64,000 nucleotides of DNA from JAAZBA01 sp964461815 (GCA_964461815.1 CAYWVF010000002.1:1-64000), one strand, 5' to 3'; positions 25,473 to 34,595 are shown, counted from the stretch's first letter. Program-made: numbers and translations. The notes: generated by a model from the sequence alone, not told the origin.

Positions 25473-26006
25473 TTATAATTCTATTCCGTGTCTTGCCTCG
25501 ACACCCTTGTCGAAGGGATGCTTTATGAGCTTCATTTCCGTTGCGTAATCGGCGATGGCGAGTATCTCGTGGGGAGGATATCGTCCCGTGATGACTACCT
25601 CGAGGTGTGCAGGTTTGTTTTTCAGGAAGTCAACTACAGTTTCGCAGTCTACGGCGTTATAATAGATACCCCAAGTCAGCTCATCCATGATAAGCATGTC
25701 ATAGTCCTTGCAGATGTCGAGCATGTGTGAAAAGGCAGATGAGATCTCGTTTTCATACGCAGTCTTAGCTGCACAGCTGCCTTTGTACTCTGCTTTGAAG
25801 CTGCCCGACGGCTCGAAGCCGTCAAGGAGGGTGAAGCTCAGACCCGAGCTTTGCAGCGCCTTAAGCTCACCGGAGCTTCCGTCCTTGCAAAACTGCACCG
25901 CAAGCACCTTAAAGCCGTGTCCGAGAGCACGCAGCGCCAGACCGAAGGCGCAGGTCGTCTTGCCCTTGCCCTCACCGTAATAAACATGTATAAGTCCTTT
26001 TGTCAT
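25473..26006 (-). CDS. cobO: Cob(I)yrinic acid a,c-diamide adenosyltransferase (CobA/CobO/BtuR type)
   Basis: A 177-residue ATP:corrinoid adenosyltransferase that installs the 5'-deoxyadenosyl upper ligand. The P-loop is GEGKGKTT (11-18), oriented as in CobA/BtuR. LIMDELTWGIYY is the Walker B-like element and EVVITGRYPPHEILAIADY is diagnostic. It lies 6 nt after the serine hydrolase stop and 13 nt before cobT, so cobO-cobT are coupled. The start lacks a clear Shine-Dalgarno sequence, consistent with translational coupling. Confidence 0.95.
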   Translation of the reverse strand: MTKGLIHVYYGEGKGKTTCAFGLALRALGHGFKVLAVQFCKDGSSGELKALQSSGLSFTLLDGFEPSGSFKAEYKGSCAAKTAYENEISSAFSHMLDICKDYDMLIMDELTWGIYYNAVDCETVVDFLKNKPAHLEVVITGRYPPHEILAIADYATEMKLIKHPFDKGVEARHGIEL

Positions 26007-26012
26007 AGCATT

Positions 26013-27620
26013 CTATATACGTATAAGTGAATTATGTACGTCAAGCTCAAAATTTTTGCCTGTCACAGCATCGGAGCCGCCGTCATATCGTGAGTTTTTC
26101 ATATAAACAGCCGTTATCCTGTTTTCGGGATCGACAAAGAAGTGAGTGCCGTATGCACCGCTCCAGCCAAAGGAATTTACAGGCAGCAGCTTATAATCCT
26201 CACCTGTAATGACTCTTACACCGAGTCCCCATTGACAGCTGCCGGGCATTACAGACTCGGGGACATTGGCTTTTGTCATCTCATCGATGAGTTCAGACGG
26301 GACAAGCTGCTTTTTCGCAGTCCTGCCCTTGTTGAGAAGCATCTGCGCAAAATTCGAATAATCCTCGACTGTGGAAATAAGCCCTGCACCGCCGAGATAG
26401 TGCGTACATGGGTAATCCTCAAATACACAGCCGTCGATGGTACTTCCTGTGCAGCTGCATCCATCGACCTTGTCGTGCATCTCAATGAGCTTTTCCCACT
26501 GCTCATCCAATGGAACAAAGGTAGTATTTGTCATTTCGCACGGCTCGAATATCTCCTCACGGAGGAAATCATTGTAATCCATGCCGGTGATGCTTTCGAT
26601 CATCAGAGCAAGAATGTCGAATGCTGCCGTAGCACTGTAGAGCTGAGAGGTGGACGGCTCGAAGGCAAGACCGGACTTTGCATAGAAATCAACACTGTCA
26701 CGCAGTGACGCCTTTACATCATCGGTCATCTGAGCTGACTGACGCTCCCATACCTCACCGCAGCCGATACCCGAGGTGTGAGTAAGCAGAGAGCGTACTG
26801 TGACCTTAGTCTCGGCTTTTACGTTTGATACTATATTACCGTTCTCATCGAGAGAGACGATGTCCATATCGGCAAATTGCGGAAGATACTTTTCGATCGG
26901 ATCATCAAGTCCGAGCTGACCACGGCTTACAAGTATCAAGATCGCAGCGGCTGTGACAGGCTTTGTCATAGATGCAATGCGGTAGACGGAATCCTCCGAC
27001 GCATTACCGAAGCAGCCCTTGTACATGACCTTACCGTTTTGCTTTACCAGCACGGAAGCTCCGCCGATATTCCCCTGTGCGATATCATGCTCCGCACGTT
27101 TTCTGATATCCTCAGAGAGAAATGCTTTGTTCACCTCACAGCTGATGTCAAGATCATCGTCTGTAGGCATAATGAGATGGGACAGACCGTGTCTGAATCT
27201 GTAGGTGATACGCCTTATCGGACGAAGTGAGAATACGGTGGAGAGCATAGCCAGTATCACGGCTGTTGCGGTATAGAATATCACCGTAATGAAATACGCC
27301 GACAGGAGATTTGCGGCAAGAATGTCCTTGTAGCTTGTATAATATGTGCCGAGCGTGCTGTAGATAAGGCTTTTGAAGAACAAAAGCACACTTGCAGGCG
27401 AGAGCACGAGCGCAGTCACGACGAAGTATATCGGTATGAACAGCAGCTTGTGGAGCTTGATATGCTTTTTGTATACGATAAAGAAGCAGCATGTAAGGGG
27501 AATGATAAACAGGAGCGTTCTGTATGCAAAAAGACTTGCGATAGTGCGAAATTCGAGAGTGTATAATGTCCCCTCGATAGCCGCTAAGAGCGTGTCGGAC
27601 GTTATACTGAATATACTCAT
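26013..27620 (-). CDS. Membrane-anchored beta-lactamase-fold serine hydrolase
   Basis: A 535-residue protein with four to five N-terminal membrane helices (within about 25-145) followed by a class C beta-lactamase/DD-peptidase-fold domain. The SxxK nucleophile is in YRIASMTKPVTAAAI. A YSATAAFDILALMIESI segment supplies the Tyr motif. HYLGGAGLISTVEDYSNF and WGLGV match the late motifs. Such enzymes are esterases, D-amino-acid peptidases or penicillin-binding-like proteins; the activity is not determinable. The catalytic domain orientation relative to the membrane is uncertain. Start behind AAAGGATGAG, 15 nt after the topoisomerase A gene. Confidence 0.85.
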   Translation of the reverse strand: MSIFSITSDTLLAAIEGTLYTLEFRTIASLFAYRTLLFIIPLTCCFFIVYKKHIKLHKLLFIPIYFVVTALVLSPASVLLFFKSLIYSTLGTYYTSYKDILAANLLSAYFITVIFYTATAVILAMLSTVFSLRPIRRITYRFRHGLSHLIMPTDDDLDISCEVNKAFLSEDIRKRAEHDIAQGNIGGASVLVKQNGKVMYKGCFGNASEDSVYRIASMTKPVTAAAILILVSRGQLGLDDPIEKYLPQFADMDIVSLDENGNIVSNVKAETKVTVRSLLTHTSGIGCGEVWERQSAQMTDDVKASLRDSVDFYAKSGLAFEPSTSQLYSATAAFDILALMIESITGMDYNDFLREEIFEPCEMTNTTFVPLDEQWEKLIEMHDKVDGCSCTGSTIDGCVFEDYPCTHYLGGAGLISTVEDYSNFAQMLLNKGRTAKKQLVPSELIDEMTKANVPESVMPGSCQWGLGVRVITGEDYKLLPVNSFGWSGAYGTHFFVDPENRITAVYMKNSRYDGGSDAVTGKNFELDVHNSLIRI

Positions 27621-27635
27621 GGCTTACTCATCCTT

Positions 27636-29852
27636 TCATTGGCCATTCATCATCATCTGACCGTCGTCCTCGGACTTGAGTATCATACCGGCGGCGGGAA
27701 GCGTCTTTGTCCTGTAACGCTTTGGATTTGCGATCATCATATCACCGACGTTGCGTGCGGATTCGATCACAGCATCCTTCTTGAGCGACATGACGTTCAC
27801 ACCCTGAGTATTTCTGGTGGTTTTGGGTGCGATAGATGCAGTGCTGAACAGCAGCATACGTCCGGCTGTGCTGACAAGTGCGATCTCTATATCATCGGTG
27901 ATGTGGAATGCACCGACGAGCGGAGACTTGTCACTGTAAGCACCTGACAGTCTGCGACGGTTCGATTTCGTATCGTAGGAATCAACCGGAACACGTGCGA
28001 CCTTTCCATTTTCGAAGCAGAATATGAGATGGTCACTGTTATAAGACGGAATGAATGCGAATACCGGGTATTCACCCTCATCCATATCGAGCTTTGCAGG
28101 CAGGAAGTCGCCGAGGACGCTTGCCTTGGAATCGTCAAAGTCGGAGACTCTGCTCTTGTATGCCTGACAGAGGTTCGTCAGGAATATGATCTCATTCTTA
28201 TTCGTGACCTCGATGATCTGATTCATCACATCGCCCTCTTTGAGCTTTTGCTCACCGCTCATACGCAGTGATTGCGGAGTGATCTTTTTGAAATATCCGC
28301 TTCTTGTGATAAATACAGTCGCAGGATAATCGGGAGTATCGTCCTCCTCCTCTATTTCGGGGATGTCGGATTCGAAAATGATATCGGTACGGCGAGGCTT
28401 TGCATACTTTTTAATGACAGTATTCAGCTCGGTCACAATGATGCTCTGGAGCTTAGCCTTACTGCGGAGTATATCCTCGAGTCTGCCTATCTCCTTTTCG
28501 AGCTCATCGGTCTCCTTTAATTTCTTGAGGATATATTCCTTGTTGATATTTCTCAGCTTTATCTCGGCAATGAACTCAGCCTGAAGCTCATCGATACCGA
28601 AGCCGATCATGAGGTTAGGTACGACCTCGCTGTCCTCCTCCGTGCCGCGTATGATCTGTATCGCACGGTCGATGTCAAGCAGTATTTTCGAAAGACCCTT
28701 GAGCAGGTGCAGCCTTTCCTTTTTGCGCTCGAGTGTATAGCATGTCCTGCGGCGGACGCATTCTGTACGCCATGCTATCCATTCAAGCAGAATGCCTCGT
28801 ACACCGAGTACCATGGGAGTGCCGCCAACAAGGATGTTGAAGTTGCAGGGTACGCTGTCCTCAAGAGGTGTAGCCTTGAATAATTTCTGCATGAGCTTGT
28901 TTGGGTCTGTTCCACGCTTCAGATCTATCGTCAGCTTGAGACCGTTAAGGTCAGTCTCGTCACGCATATCGGATATCTCCTTAGCCTTACCTGCCTTGAT
29001 AAGCTCGGTGCATTTATCCATGATAGCCTCTATGGATGCTGTGTACGGGATCTCGTATATCTCGATGAGGTTTGACTTTTGATCGTATCGCCATTTGGAG
29101 CGCAGCTTGAATGTACCTCGACCGGTATCGTAGATAGCCTCGAGCTGCTTTCTGTTGTAGATCAGCTCACCGCCGGTCGGGAAATCAGGAGCTCGGAGAG
29201 TAGAATGTATATCATGCTCCTCGTTTTTAATGAGTGCGATAGTCGTCTCGCATACCTCTTTGAGGTTGAAGCTCGCAATGTAGCTTGCCATACCTGCGGC
29301 AATGCCCTGATTAGCACTGACCAGAATATTCGGGAACGACGTCGGAAGCAGCGTAGGCTCCTTCATCGTGTTATCATAGTTCGGTACGAAGTCAACGGAG
29401 TCGAAATCGATGTCGGAAAACAGCTCGGTGCAGATCGAGTCCAGCTTGACCTCGGTGTAACGTGATGCAGCATATGCCATGTCACGTGAATAGACCTTGC
29501 CGAAGTTACCCTTTGAGTCGATAAAGGGATGATTCAAGGCCTCGTTGCCTGTAGTAAGACGCACAAGAGTTTCATATATGGCACCGTCACCGTGAGGGTT
29601 CAGACGCATGGTCTGACCTACGACGTTGGCAGACTTTGTACGCTGACCGTTGATGAGATTCATCTTGTACATCGTGTAGAGCAGCTTGCGGTGGGACGGC
29701 TTAAAGCCGTCGATCTCCGGTATGGCACGGGAAATAATGATACTCATCGCATACGGCATAAAGTTCGAGGTGATGGTATCGGTTATTCGCTGCTCATCTA
29801 TAATTATCGGAGCTGTCGGCTCCTCCGGCTTAGTGATTTTCTTCTTTGCCAT
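27636..29852 (-). CDS. parC: Type II topoisomerase subunit A (ParC/GyrA family, divergent)
   Basis: A 738-residue DNA-cleaving subunit. The catalytic Tyr132 is in AAASRYTEVKL. The QRDR reads NPHGDGAIYETLVRL, so the usual quinolone-contact Ser is Gly90 and the acidic position is Glu94. A coiled-coil/exit-gate region (RLEDILRSKAKLQSI) and a short beta-pinwheel end (RNTQGVNVMSLKKDAV) follow. The C-terminal domain is shorter than that of GyrA, closer to ParC. ATG 29852 has AAAGGA upstream. It follows the ATPase subunit by 26 nt. Its assignment as topoisomerase IV rather than a second gyrase is inference. Confidence 0.88.
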   Translation of the reverse strand: MAKKKITKPEEPTAPIIIDEQRITDTITSNFMPYAMSIIISRAIPEIDGFKPSHRKLLYTMYKMNLINGQRTKSANVVGQTMRLNPHGDGAIYETLVRLTTGNEALNHPFIDSKGNFGKVYSRDMAYAASRYTEVKLDSICTELFSDIDFDSVDFVPNYDNTMKEPTLLPTSFPNILVSANQGIAAGMASYIASFNLKEVCETTIALIKNEEHDIHSTLRAPDFPTGGELIYNRKQLEAIYDTGRGTFKLRSKWRYDQKSNLIEIYEIPYTASIEAIMDKCTELIKAGKAKEISDMRDETDLNGLKLTIDLKRGTDPNKLMQKLFKATPLEDSVPCNFNILVGGTPMVLGVRGILLEWIAWRTECVRRRTCYTLERKKERLHLLKGLSKILLDIDRAIQIIRGTEEDSEVVPNLMIGFGIDELQAEFIAEIKLRNINKEYILKKLKETDELEKEIGRLEDILRSKAKLQSIIVTELNTVIKKYAKPRRTDIIFESDIPEIEEEDDTPDYPATVFITRSGYFKKITPQSLRMSGEQKLKEGDVMNQIIEVTNKNEIIFLTNLCQAYKSRVSDFDDSKASVLGDFLPAKLDMDEGEYPVFAFIPSYNSDHLIFCFENGKVARVPVDSYDTKSNRRRLSGAYSDKSPLVGAFHITDDIEIALVSTAGRMLLFSTASIAPKTTRNTQGVNVMSLKKDAVIESARNVGDMMIANPKRYRTKTLPAAGMILKSEDDGQMMMNGQ

Positions 29853-29878
29853 TTCGTCTGTCCTTTTGTATTTTTTGA

Positions 29879-31858
29879 TCAATATACATCCGCCATATCG
29901 AGATACAGCGCACCGTTATCCGTGATGTAATCCTTTCGTCCCTGGAGATTATCACCTAACAGAAGATCGAACATCTCCGCTGTGTGAGCTGCATCCTCGG
30001 GCATCACACGTATCAAACGCCTTGTCTGAGGATTCATGGTGGTCTGCCACATCATGTCGGCATTGTTTTCACCGAGACCCTTTGAACGGTTGATGATAAC
30101 GTTTTTCGTCTTGATTTTTGAAAGTATATCCTCTTTTTCACGCTCATTGTACGCAAAATATGTGTCCTTGCCGGCAATTATCTCAAACAGAGGTGATTCT
30201 GCAATGTAGATATAGCCCTTTTCGATGAGCGTGGGAGTGAGCCTGTACAGCATAGTCAATATAAGCGTTCTGATGTGGAAGCCGTCAACGTCGGCATCGG
30301 TGCATATGATGATCTTGTTCCATCGGAGCGAATCAAGATCGAATGCACCTACCTCCTTAGACTGCTTCTTCGTCTCGACTCCACAGCCGAGTACCTTCAT
30401 CAGATCGATTATTATCTCGTTTTTGAATATCTTATCGTATTCTGCCTTGAGACAGTTCAGTATCTTGCCTCGTACAGGTATGATAGCTTGAAATTCGGCG
30501 TCACGTCCCATCTTACATGAGCCGAGCGCACTGTCGCCCTCAACGATGTAAAGCTCACGACGAGACAGATCCTTCGTTCGGCAGTCAACGAATTTCTGTA
30601 CGCGATTTGCTATATCGACCGTGCCTGTAAGCTTCTTCTTAAGATTCAGCCTTGTGGACTCCGCCTGCTCACGACTGCGCTTGTTTACAAGCACCTGATC
30701 GGCGATCTTTTCGGCAGAAGCACGGTTCTCAATGAAGTAGACCTCAAGACTCTGACGAAGAAAGTCGGTCATTGCTTCCTGTATGAATTTATTTGTTATG
30801 GATTTTTTCGTCTGATTTTCATACGAGGTGTACGTTGAAAAGCAGTTTGTAACGATACAGAGACAGTCGAAGATATCCTGAGCGTTGATCCTGTTCTCGT
30901 TTTTCGTATACTTACCGTTCTGACGAAGATAACCGTCGATCGCCGACATAAATGCTGATTTTACGGCATTTGCAGGCGAACCGCCGTGCTCCAGCCACGA
31001 TGAGTTGTGATAATATTCCTGAACGCTGACGGAGTTCGAGAAGCAGAACGCCACATTGATCTTGAGCTTGTAATCCTGCTTGTCTGCTCTGTCACGTCCC
31101 TTACGCTCTGCACTGAGCGGTACGATATCGGTGAGAGTTTCCGTACCTGCAAGCTCACGCACATAGTCGGCAATACCGTTTTCGTATACGAATTCAAATT
31201 CCTCAAAGCTTTTCTCACCCGTCTGATTGCGAAGCACAAACTTAAGCCCGGCATTTACAACAGCCTGACGCTTCAAAACGGATTTATAGTGGTCGAGCGG
31301 AATGTTTATATCGGTGAATACCTCGATATCGGGCTTCCAACGCTGTATCGTACCGGTCTGCTTCCTGTCGGCAGGCTCTTTCTTCATCTCACCGACTATA
31401 GCACCCTTTTCAAAATGAAGAGTGTACTTAAATCCGTCACGCCTTACAACAGCGTCAAAGTATTCCGATGAGTACTGCGTGGCACATGAGCCGAGACCGT
31501 TCAGTCCGAGCGAAAACTCATAGTTCTCTCCGCTCTGATTCTTGTACTTACCTCCTGCGTACAGCTCACAGTATACAAGCTCCCAGTTGAAGCGCTTCTC
31601 GATGGGATTATAGTCTACAGGTATGCCGCGGCCGAAATCCTCGATCTCGATAGAGCCGTCGAGAAATCTTGTGACGATGATCCTGTTGCCGTAGCCCTCA
31701 CGAGCCTCGTCGATGGAGTTGGACAATATTTCAAACATCGCATGTTGACATCCGTCAAGACCGTCGGAGCCGAAAATGACTCCCGGACGCTTTCTCACTC
31801 TGTCCGCACCCTTAAGACTTTGAATGCTTTCATTATCATAATTTTGTTTTTTAGGCAT
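29879..31858 (-). CDS. parE: Type II topoisomerase subunit B (ParE/GyrB family, divergent)
   Basis: A 659-residue ATPase subunit. The GHKL motifs are recognisable but altered: FEILSNSIDEA, EDFGRGIPVDYNP and LGLNGLGSCATQYSS in place of the common GxHGVG form. The transducer domain and the TOPRIM motif EGDSALGS with DADVDGFHIRTL follow. Length fits GyrB/ParE. It is the first gene of a parE-parC pair under a good promoter. Divergence from the usual GyrB sequence suggests the secondary topoisomerase of Clostridia. Confidence 0.88.
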   Translation of the reverse strand: MPKKQNYDNESIQSLKGADRVRKRPGVIFGSDGLDGCQHAMFEILSNSIDEAREGYGNRIIVTRFLDGSIEIEDFGRGIPVDYNPIEKRFNWELVYCELYAGGKYKNQSGENYEFSLGLNGLGSCATQYSSEYFDAVVRRDGFKYTLHFEKGAIVGEMKKEPADRKQTGTIQRWKPDIEVFTDINIPLDHYKSVLKRQAVVNAGLKFVLRNQTGEKSFEEFEFVYENGIADYVRELAGTETLTDIVPLSAERKGRDRADKQDYKLKINVAFCFSNSVSVQEYYHNSSWLEHGGSPANAVKSAFMSAIDGYLRQNGKYTKNENRINAQDIFDCLCIVTNCFSTYTSYENQTKKSITNKFIQEAMTDFLRQSLEVYFIENRASAEKIADQVLVNKRSREQAESTRLNLKKKLTGTVDIANRVQKFVDCRTKDLSRRELYIVEGDSALGSCKMGRDAEFQAIIPVRGKILNCLKAEYDKIFKNEIIIDLMKVLGCGVETKKQSKEVGAFDLDSLRWNKIIICTDADVDGFHIRTLILTMLYRLTPTLIEKGYIYIAESPLFEIIAGKDTYFAYNEREKEDILSKIKTKNVIINRSKGLGENNADMMWQTTMNPQTRRLIRVMPEDAAHTAEMFDLLLGDNLQGRKDYITDNGALYLDMADVY

Positions 31859-31918
31859 GTATATTTCCCTTCAAGGTTAAATTTTTCGGTTTATTAATAA
31901 AACAATATCACATAATAT

Positions 31919-31947
31919 ATAATATAATAAAATTGGGACGTTGTCAA
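31919..31947 (-). promoter_or_regulatory. Predicted parE-parC promoter
   Basis: Minus strand TTGACA (31942-31947), 17-nt spacer, TATTAT (31919-31924). It lies in a 297-nt AT-rich divergent intergenic region that otherwise holds only a small hairpin (31983-31997) and the yloU promoter. Confidence 0.65.
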
Positions 31948-32074
31948 TTACAAACGCAGAGCGAAAAAGGCACAAATTTGTCAATACAGGCAGTATTGTA
32001 AAAATAAGGAAGTAAAATTCGAAAAAAGTTTACGAATTTATATTTATTTTCGCATCAAAAACGCCTGTTTACCC

Positions 32075-32103
32075 TTGCGTTTTTCAAAACGCTGTATTAA
32101 AAT
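32075..32103 (+). promoter_or_regulatory. Predicted yloU-yloV promoter
   Basis: TTGCGT (32075-32080), 17-nt spacer, TAAAAT (32098-32103). The -35 sits within a GCGTTTT/AAAACGC inverted repeat (32077-32092), and a further AAAAACGC copy lies at 32057-32064. Confidence 0.55.
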
Positions 32104-32155
32104 ATTATCAGAGGGATAATTTACCGACACAAACGCCCCACAGGAGGTGCTGAAT

Positions 32156-32503
32156 TTGGTTTTACAGACAAAATACGGGACAATTGATATTTCATCAGAC
32201 GTTATAGCGGGTATTGTCAGCGTATGTGCGAACAGCTGCTACGGAGTGCGCGGAATAGCGGGAAAAAATAAGTCGGACGGAATAATAGGTCTATTGCGCC
32301 GCGAATCATATAAGCAGGGAATCAAGATAGAAAAGCTTGAGGACTGCGTTAATATCGAGCTTCATATAGTTGTACGGCACGGTGTGAATATTGCAGCCGT
32401 AGGAAATTCGATCATAAGCGAGATAAGATATAATGTTGAACGCATGACAGGTGTGACTGTCGGCAAGGTGGATATTTGCGTTGACTCTATAATGACCGAT
32501 TAA
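32156..32503 (+). CDS. yloU: Asp23/Gls24 family envelope-stress protein (YloU)
   Basis: A 115-residue cytoplasmic Asp23/Gls24-family protein. The conserved core is ISSDVIAGIVSVCANSCYGVRGIAG, and the C-terminal part contains VERMTGVTVGKVDICVDSI. These proteins associate with the membrane and are linked to envelope homeostasis. The start chosen is TTG 32156, eight nt from a perfect AGGAGG; an in-frame GTG at 32147 overlaps that site. yloV follows 23 nt later, the conserved Firmicutes pairing. Confidence 0.9.
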   Translation: MVLQTKYGTIDISSDVIAGIVSVCANSCYGVRGIAGKNKSDGIIGLLRRESYKQGIKIEKLEDCVNIELHIVVRHGVNIAAVGNSIISEIRYNVERMTGVTVGKVDICVDSIMTD

Positions 32504-32526
32504 TAACGTATGGTAGGTGTAGGAAA

Positions 32527-34188
32527 TTGATAAAACGTATAGACGGCGAGATCTTCAAGGAGATGGTTCTTGAAGCAGCCTATGCGATCGAGGAACATAA
32601 GCAGGAATTAAACGATTTAAACGTATTCCCCGTACCCGACGGTGACACGGGTATAAACATGAGCCTTACTATAAATTCAGCGGCAGCAGCGCTGAACGGT
32701 GAGGCAGAGCTGCATTTGGGCAAGGTGGCAAACACAGTTGCGATGGCACTGCTTCGCGGCGCAAGAGGCAACTCGGGAGTTATTATGTCGCTCCTGTTCC
32801 GAGGCTTGTCAAAGCGTGTACGTGAGCTGGAAAGTGCAGACAGTATAGAATTTTCCGAGGCTCTCACTCAAGGCGTCGAGGCTGCATATAATGCGGTAAT
32901 GAAGCCGAGCGAGGGCACGATACTTACAGTGTCAAGAAAGGCATCGACAGCGGCACTTGATGCGGCTAAGGCTACAAATAATGTAAGAGTAGCTCTCAGC
33001 TCCGCATATGAATCCGCAAGAAAGGCTCTTGCCGAGACGACGGAGCAAAATCCGGTGCTCAAAAAAGCAGGAGTAGTTGACGCAGGTGCGGCAGGCTATG
33101 TATATATTATCGAATCTTTCCTGCGTATTGCACGTGAGGAAGCACCGCTTCGCCTCAACAGAGAGGAAAAGGCTGAGGTAAAGACAGAGGAAGCTCCGAA
33201 TGCATTCGCAGAGTTCGATACGGCAGATATTAAATTTGCCTATTGTACGGAGTTTATCATCGACGTAGCGGGAGATAACGATCCTGCGCTGCTTCGTGAA
33301 TATCTTGAATCGATAGGAGACTGCGTAGTTGTAGTTCCCGATGAAGAAATAATAAAGGTGCATGTGCATACAAATAATCCGGGGCTTGCAATAGAGAAAG
33401 CGTTGACCTACGGCTCGCTCGACAGGATGAAGATAGAAAACATGAAGATACAGCACAGCAATAATCTCGACGTAGCTCCGAAGGCGGAGTATATTGCACC
33501 GGTCGAGGAAGCAGTGGACGAGGAATGGCAGCCCTACGGCTTCGTGTCCGTTGCAGCAGGTAACGGCCTTGCAGAGGTATTTCGTGACCTCGGTGTGAAC
33601 CGCATGGTAGAAGGCGGTCAAACGATGAATCCCTCCACCGAGGATATACTTAAAGCGGTAAATCTTGTGCCGTCGGATGTCGTATATGTACTTCCGAATA
33701 ACAAGAATATCATAATGGCAGCCGAGCAGGTCGCACCGCTTACGGATAAAACAGTCCACGTCATCCCGACACGCTCCGTATCTCAAGGCATAGCGGCTAT
33801 GATATCCTTTGACACTGAGTGCTCACCCGAGGATAATGTATCGGCAATGGGTGAGGCTGCTTCAAGGGTGAGAACAGGTCAGGTGACATATGCGGCAAGA
33901 GATTCGTCCTTTGAGAATAAGAAGATCAAAGAGGGTGACTACATCGCACTGCTTGATGGTAAGCTGATCGACAGCGATAAAAAGCAGCAGGATGTAATGA
34001 GAAAGCTCATTCGTGAGCTAACAAAGCCGAAGGACGTAGAGTACATCACGATCATATACGGCGAGGGCGTAGAAGAGGAGGAGGCTGTAGCGGTCAAGGC
34101 TCAGATAGAGCGTGAACGCAAGGATCTCGAGGTCTCTCTGATCTATGGCGGTCAGCCGGTCTACTACTATATAATTTCCGCAGAATAA
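32527..34188 (+). CDS. yloV: DAK2 (DhaL) domain protein YloV / FakA-like fatty acid kinase catalytic subunit
   Basis: A 553-residue protein with an N-terminal DhaL/DAK2 ATP-binding domain. LNVFPVPDGDTGINMSLT supplies the metal-binding Asp residues, and ARGNSGVIMS and ATEQNPVLKKAGVVDAGA-type loops follow. A FakA-like middle and C-terminal region includes KVHVHTNNPGLAIEKAL and YGGQPVYYYIISAE. Homologues phosphorylate fatty acids presented by DegV-type FakB proteins; no FakB lies here. The TTG start at 32527 follows TAGGTGTAGGAAA. A strong terminator follows. Confidence 0.9.
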   Translation: MIKRIDGEIFKEMVLEAAYAIEEHKQELNDLNVFPVPDGDTGINMSLTINSAAAALNGEAELHLGKVANTVAMALLRGARGNSGVIMSLLFRGLSKRVRELESADSIEFSEALTQGVEAAYNAVMKPSEGTILTVSRKASTAALDAAKATNNVRVALSSAYESARKALAETTEQNPVLKKAGVVDAGAAGYVYIIESFLRIAREEAPLRLNREEKAEVKTEEAPNAFAEFDTADIKFAYCTEFIIDVAGDNDPALLREYLESIGDCVVVVPDEEIIKVHVHTNNPGLAIEKALTYGSLDRMKIENMKIQHSNNLDVAPKAEYIAPVEEAVDEEWQPYGFVSVAAGNGLAEVFRDLGVNRMVEGGQTMNPSTEDILKAVNLVPSDVVYVLPNNKNIIMAAEQVAPLTDKTVHVIPTRSVSQGIAAMISFDTECSPEDNVSAMGEAASRVRTGQVTYAARDSSFENKKIKEGDYIALLDGKLIDSDKKQQDVMRKLIRELTKPKDVEYITIIYGEGVEEEEAVAVKAQIERERKDLEVSLIYGGQPVYYYIISAE

Positions 34189-34202
34189 GACAGCTATATC
34201 AC

Positions 34203-34241
34203 AGCGGAGCGATCGTTTATACAGTCGCTCCGCTTTTTATT
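34203..34241 (+). terminator. Terminator after yloV
   Basis: AGCGGAGCGA (34203-34212) pairs with TCGCTCCGCT (34225-34234) across a 12-nt loop, then TTTTATTTT. Confidence 0.85.
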
Positions 34242-34263
34242 TTAAAAAAATTCAAAAAAGGTA

Positions 34264-34292
34264 TTGACAAATGGAGCACGTAATGGTATTAT
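34264..34292 (+). promoter_or_regulatory. feoA promoter (extended -10)
   Basis: TTGACA (34264-34269), 17-nt spacer, TATTAT (34287-34292) preceded by TGG. The first TTAG-N6-CTAA box covers the expected start point. Confidence 0.75.
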
Positions 34293-34301
34293 ATCAGATG
34301 G

Positions 34302-34315
34302 TTAGCGGATGCTAA
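34302..34315. promoter_or_regulatory. Iron-regulator box 1 (TTAG-N6-CTAA)
   Basis: TTAGCGGATGCTAA lies at the feoA start point. The same TTAG-N6-CTAA architecture recurs at 34335 and 34634. It resembles half-site pairs bound by DtxR/IdeR/MntR-type metalloregulators; that assignment is inference. Confidence 0.6.
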
Positions 34316-34334
34316 TTAATTTTAAACCCAGCGG

Positions 34335-34348
34335 TTAGTCACTGCTAA
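34335..34348. promoter_or_regulatory. Iron-regulator box 2 (TTAG-N6-CTAA)
   Basis: TTAGTCACTGCTAA lies 33 bp downstream of box 1, about three helical turns, in the feoA leader. The flanks GG...TT are also shared with box 1. Confidence 0.6.
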
Positions 34349-34375
34349 TTGCTATGATAGATCAGGAGAATGCTT

Positions 34376-34588
34376 ATGAATTTAAGAAGTGCAGAAGAGG
34401 GAAAGGAGTACATCGTCAAGCGTATCGATACGGATGACGAGGAGCTCAACGAGTTTCTGTTTTCTTTGGGATGCTACAGCGGAGAGCCTATAACAGTTAT
34501 CACTCATTTAAAGGGTGGTTGCGTGGTATCTATCAAAGACGGCAGATACAATATCGATTATCAGCTCGCAGAGGCTATAGTCGTATGA
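34376..34588 (+). CDS. feoA: Ferrous iron transport protein A (SH3-like)
   Basis: A 70-residue cytosolic SH3-fold protein that modulates FeoB. MNLRSAEEGKEYIVKRID opens the barrel, and FLFSLGCYSGEPITVI carries the conserved Leu-Gly turn with the following hydrophobic strand. ATG 34376 is six nt from AGGAGA; the ATG at 34370 abuts that site and is unlikely. It is followed by a hairpin and then feoB. Its promoter has two iron-box-like operators. Confidence 0.92.
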   Translation: MNLRSAEEGKEYIVKRIDTDDEELNEFLFSLGCYSGEPITVITHLKGGCVVSIKDGRYNIDYQLAEAIVV

Positions 34589-34595
34589 CAAAAAT

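Noticed and set aside
32932..33786. A 284-codon minus-strand open frame inside yloV
   Set aside because: Antisense to a conserved DAK2 protein, without promoter or ribosome site.
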